This document shows, piece after piece, positions 5,725 to 8,032 of a DNA stretch of 8,032 nucleotides. Source of the stretch: Planctomycetaceae bacterium UBA969 (GTDB taxonomy: Bacteria > Planctomycetota > Planctomycetia > Gemmatales > Gemmataceae); assembly GCA_002303765.1 (NCBI GenBank), contig DBCB01000059.1, positions 1 through 8,032 on the forward strand. Direction: 5' to 3'. Each line of letters begins with the position of its first letter. The first letter of the stretch is position 1. Under the pieces are notes generated by a model. It was not told the origin of the DNA. It ran no database searches and worked only from the letters and a program-made list of their open reading frames with translations. Position numbers and translations under genes: made by a program.

Positions 5725-8032
5725 ATGCTAAGGTTTTTTACTTTACTTATTACAAGCATTTCTTTGACAATTGTCCCAGTTTGGGGCAATGAAAAACAAG
5801 TTGATAACAAAAAGAAACCGATAAAGGCCCTTTTGGTTACTGGCGGTTGTTGCCATGATTATGAACGACAAAAACTGATTCTAACCCAGGGTATATCCGC
5901 TCGTGCTGACGTTGAATGGACAATCGTCCATCAAGGAGGAAGCACTACTAACACCAAAATACCCCTTTATGAAAACGCTGATTGGGCCAAAGGCTTTGAT
6001 GTTGTTGTTCATAATGAATGTTTTGCAGATGTAAAAGATTTAGCTTGGGTTGAAACAATTCTTAAACCACACAGGGAAGGGTTACCAGCAGTTCTTATCC
6101 ATTGTTCCATGCATTGCTACCGTACAGGAACAGACAAATGGTTTGAGTTTACTGGAGTTCAATCGCCTAACCATGGACCACACTATGGTTACACGGTTAA
6201 AAACCTTCAGAAAAACCATCCGATCATGAAGGGTTTTGGCGACACTTGGGAAGTTGGTAAAGGTGAACTCTACCATACGGTCAAAGTTTGGCCTCGGGCG
6301 GTTCCCCTTGCTGAAGCACCTAAAAAAGCGGATGGCCAACCGCAGGTTTGTATCTGGACCAATGAATATGGCAAAGGTAAGGTTTTTGCAACGACCATAG
6401 GGCATTATAACGAAACCATGGTTGATCCTACTTATCTTGATACCGTTACAAAAGGTTTGCTTTGGAGTGTTGGCAGAACTGATGAAACTGATTTTCGAAA
6501 AACCAACGAAAAAACCAATAACGAAATCAAAGCACTTGCTAACATCGCAATTAAAATCAAACCTGAACCCGCAAAAACTAGTCAATCATGCTGCAAAGAA
6601 GGCAACTTAGCTTTTGGAAAAGAAACCAAGGCATCCTCTGAAGAAAAAGTTAAAAACAACTTTTCCAAAAACGCAGTTGATGGCGACTTAGGTTCTCGAT
6701 GGTGTGCATCCTCCGGAGCAAAAAATGAATGGTGGATGGTCGACCTAGGTAAATCTGAAAAGATTAGTAACATTCGTATTCATTGGGAAAAACCAAATGT
6801 TGCCTATCAATACAAAGTTGAAAGCTCATTGGATCAAAAAGAATGGACTATGGTCGTTGATAATTCCGACAACGCCAAGAAATTAAGAATAGTTCCCCAT
6901 TCCGTAACCGTAAAAGAAGCACGATATATCAGAATTACCTGTGTAGGCGCTAATGCAGCTAATTGGTCATGCATTTGGGAATTTGAAGCTTATTCAGACA
7001 AAATGCCCGAACTTCCTAAAGATGTCACCAATAATATCCAAAACAATAGCCCACCAAATAATACTGAAACAACTTTGGCGGATGTAAAAGCTCCTGACGA
7101 TTTCGAAGTTTCGATTTTTGGAAAACCGCCTGAAGTTAATTATCCCGTATGCATTGCAACGGCTTCTCCGGGGGAATTATTTGTTGGAGTTGATGAACAG
7201 GGTTCTTTGGGAAAAGAAAAAGGTCGAGGAAAAATCCTTCTTTGCCTAGACACCGATAAAGATGGCAAAGCTGACAAATTCAACACTTTTGCAACCGTGG
7301 ATCATCCCCGTGGACTCTTTTATGACAACGGGTCCCTTTGGGTTTTGCATCCACCTTTTCTTAGCGTTTTTCATGACGATAATCTTGATGGCGTTTCCGA
7401 TAGGCACGAGGTTCTTATCACGGGAATTAGTACTGATCAAGTTGGAAAAAGAGGCGCTGATCATACGACAAATAATATTCACATGGGAATTGATGGCTGG
7501 ATTTACATCGCAGTTGGCGACTTTGGTTTTTCAGAGGCAAAGGGTACAGATGGAACGACTCTTAGCAGGCGTGGGGGCGGAGTTGTACGAGTACGACCAG
7601 ATGGCAAGGAAATGGAAATCTACGCTTGGGGTTTAAGAAACATTTTAGATGTTTGTATTGATCCCTTTATGAATATTTTCACGCGCGATAACACAAACGA
7701 TGGTGGGGGTTGGAATGTACGTGTCAATCATATCATGCAATCTGCTGAATATGGCTACCCCAGTCTTTACATGAATTTTGCAGATGAACTCATGCCACCA
7801 TTGGGTGATTATGGTGGCGGTTCGGGGTGTGGTGGCGTTTATGTTCACGACATTCGTTGGCCAAAACCTTATGGAAATTCGGCATTCACTTGTGATTGGG
7901 GGCGTTCGGAAGTTTACCGGCACACTTTAACCCCTAATGGTGCAAGTTTTAACCCGCACCAAGAAGTCTTTCTTAAAATCCCCAGGCCAACTGATGCAGA
8001 TATAGATGCTAGCGGAGCGCTATATGTTAGCA
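5725..8032 (+). CDS. Exported ThuA / F5-8 type C / PVC-type dehydrogenase-propeller protein (3' end outside window)
   Basis: The frame is open from ATG 5725 to the window end, giving 769 residues with no stop. A signal peptide covers about 1-21 (MLRFFTLLITSIS, then VPVWG). A ThuA domain spans about 33-250: LLVTGGCCHDY (36-46), HNECF (96-100), HCSMHCYR (126-133), NHGPHYGY (149-156), ELYHT (181-185), IGHYNETM (225-232). An F5/8 type C (discoidin) carbohydrate-binding domain covers about 293-424, with AVDGDLGSRW (317-326), WWMVDLG (336-342) and ARYIRI (399-404). An Asn/Pro-rich linker leads to the N-terminal part of a PVC-type 'membrane-bound dehydrogenase' propeller from about 453, with Asp-rich loops DTDKDGKAD (509-517) and DDNLDGVSD (551-559) that resemble calcium sites, NIHMGIDGWIY (584-594), and AWGLRN. 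Relatives often end in a CxxCH cytochrome c domain, which would lie beyond the window. It probably binds and oxidises or otherwise handles glycans outside the cytoplasm; the substrate is unknown. Confidence 0.9.
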   Translation, partial: MLRFFTLLITSISLTIVPVWGNEKQVDNKKKPIKALLVTGGCCHDYERQKLILTQGISARADVEWTIVHQGGSTTNTKIPLYENADWAKGFDVVVHNECFADVKDLAWVETILKPHREGLPAVLIHCSMHCYRTGTDKWFEFTGVQSPNHGPHYGYTVKNLQKNHPIMKGFGDTWEVGKGELYHTVKVWPRAVPLAEAPKKADGQPQVCIWTNEYGKGKVFATTIGHYNETMVDPTYLDTVTKGLLWSVGRTDETDFRKTNEKTNNEIKALANIAIKIKPEPAKTSQSCCKEGNLAFGKETKASSEEKVKNNFSKNAVDGDLGSRWCASSGAKNEWWMVDLGKSEKISNIRIHWEKPNVAYQYKVESSLDQKEWTMVVDNSDNAKKLRIVPHSVTVKEARYIRITCVGANAANWSCIWEFEAYSDKMPELPKDVTNNIQNNSPPNNTETTLADVKAPDDFEVSIFGKPPEVNYPVCIATASPGELFVGVDEQGSLGKEKGRGKILLCLDTDKDGKADKFNTFATVDHPRGLFYDNGSLWVLHPPFLSVFHDDNLDGVSDRHEVLITGISTDQVGKRGADHTTNNIHMGIDGWIYIAVGDFGFSEAKGTDGTTLSRRGGGVVRVRPDGKEMEIYAWGLRNILDVCIDPFMNIFTRDNTNDGGGWNVRVNHIMQSAEYGYPSLYMNFADELMPPLGDYGGGSGCGGVYVHDIRWPKPYGNSAFTCDWGRSEVYRHTLTPNGASFNPHQEVFLKIPRPTDADIDASGALYVS

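Noticed and set aside
6082..6585. A 167-codon open frame on the - strand
   Set aside because: It is antisense to the ThuA domain, rich in Phe/Cys/Arg with no family pattern, and has no ribosome site that stands out; it is a shadow of the real gene.
7262..7636. A 124-codon open frame on the + strand
   Set aside because: It overlaps the ThuA/PVC-propeller gene in another frame; the long frame shows clear family motifs throughout this stretch, while this one shows none.
7645..7923. A 92-codon - strand frame near the right end
   Set aside because: It lies opposite the conserved propeller core and has no family pattern or convincing start.
1..8032. CRISPR array, tRNA, rRNA, transposase, integrase or att-like repeats
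   Set aside because: No regularly spaced repeats, no cloverleaf-like or rRNA-like stretch and no transposase or integrase motif was seen on either strand.

Overview
The window reads as a gene-dense stretch of a low-G+C (about 40% by eye) bacterial chromosome, most likely from the Planctomycetes or a close PVC-superphylum relative. The support is the gene content: a secreted DUF1080 (3-keto-disaccharide hydrolase family) protein, a secreted PQQ-like beta-propeller carrying the WRGPNRDG motif, and a multidomain exported protein joining a ThuA domain, an F5/8 type C (discoidin) domain and the N-terminal part of a PVC-type 'membrane-bound dehydrogenase' propeller. These families are strongly expanded in that group. 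The lineage is an inference from gene content only; there is no rRNA or other marker here.

Layout: every supported gene is on the + strand. At the left edge (2-70) is the last 22 codons of a gene whose peptide looks like region 4.2 of a sigma-70 family factor. It is followed 26 nt later by an SDR-fold protein (97-840) in which the catalytic tyrosine position is isoleucine. A weak hairpin with a T-rich tail (888-906) may end that unit. Next come a signal-peptide DUF1080 protein (979-1683) and, 18 nt downstream, a canonical FabG-like SDR (1702-2436). A good promoter candidate (2480-2508) and a 6-bp inverted repeat (2512-2526) precede a TTG-started, exported PQQ-like propeller (2547-3794). That gene is followed closely by a class II-type CPD photolyase (3804-5330) and, 3 nt after it, a small GIY-YIG nuclease-family protein (5334-5588). 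After a 136-nt spacer, the large ThuA/discoidin/PVC-propeller gene begins at 5725 and is still open at 8032.

How the genes may work together: two themes are mixed. One is carbohydrate oxidation and turnover outside the cytoplasmic membrane (DUF1080, ThuA, propellers, and possibly the SDRs). DUF1080 and ThuA families have both been linked to 3-keto-sugar chemistry, so a shared role is plausible but unproven. The other is DNA maintenance in a sunlit environment (photolyase plus GIY-YIG protein). The two themes are joined by tight spacing rather than an obvious shared pathway. I saw no mobile element, CRISPR array, tRNA or rRNA. I do not see a clear new multi-gene system. The items most worth follow-up are the Tyr-less SDR, the photolyase insertion, the operator-like repeat and the three-domain exported protein.
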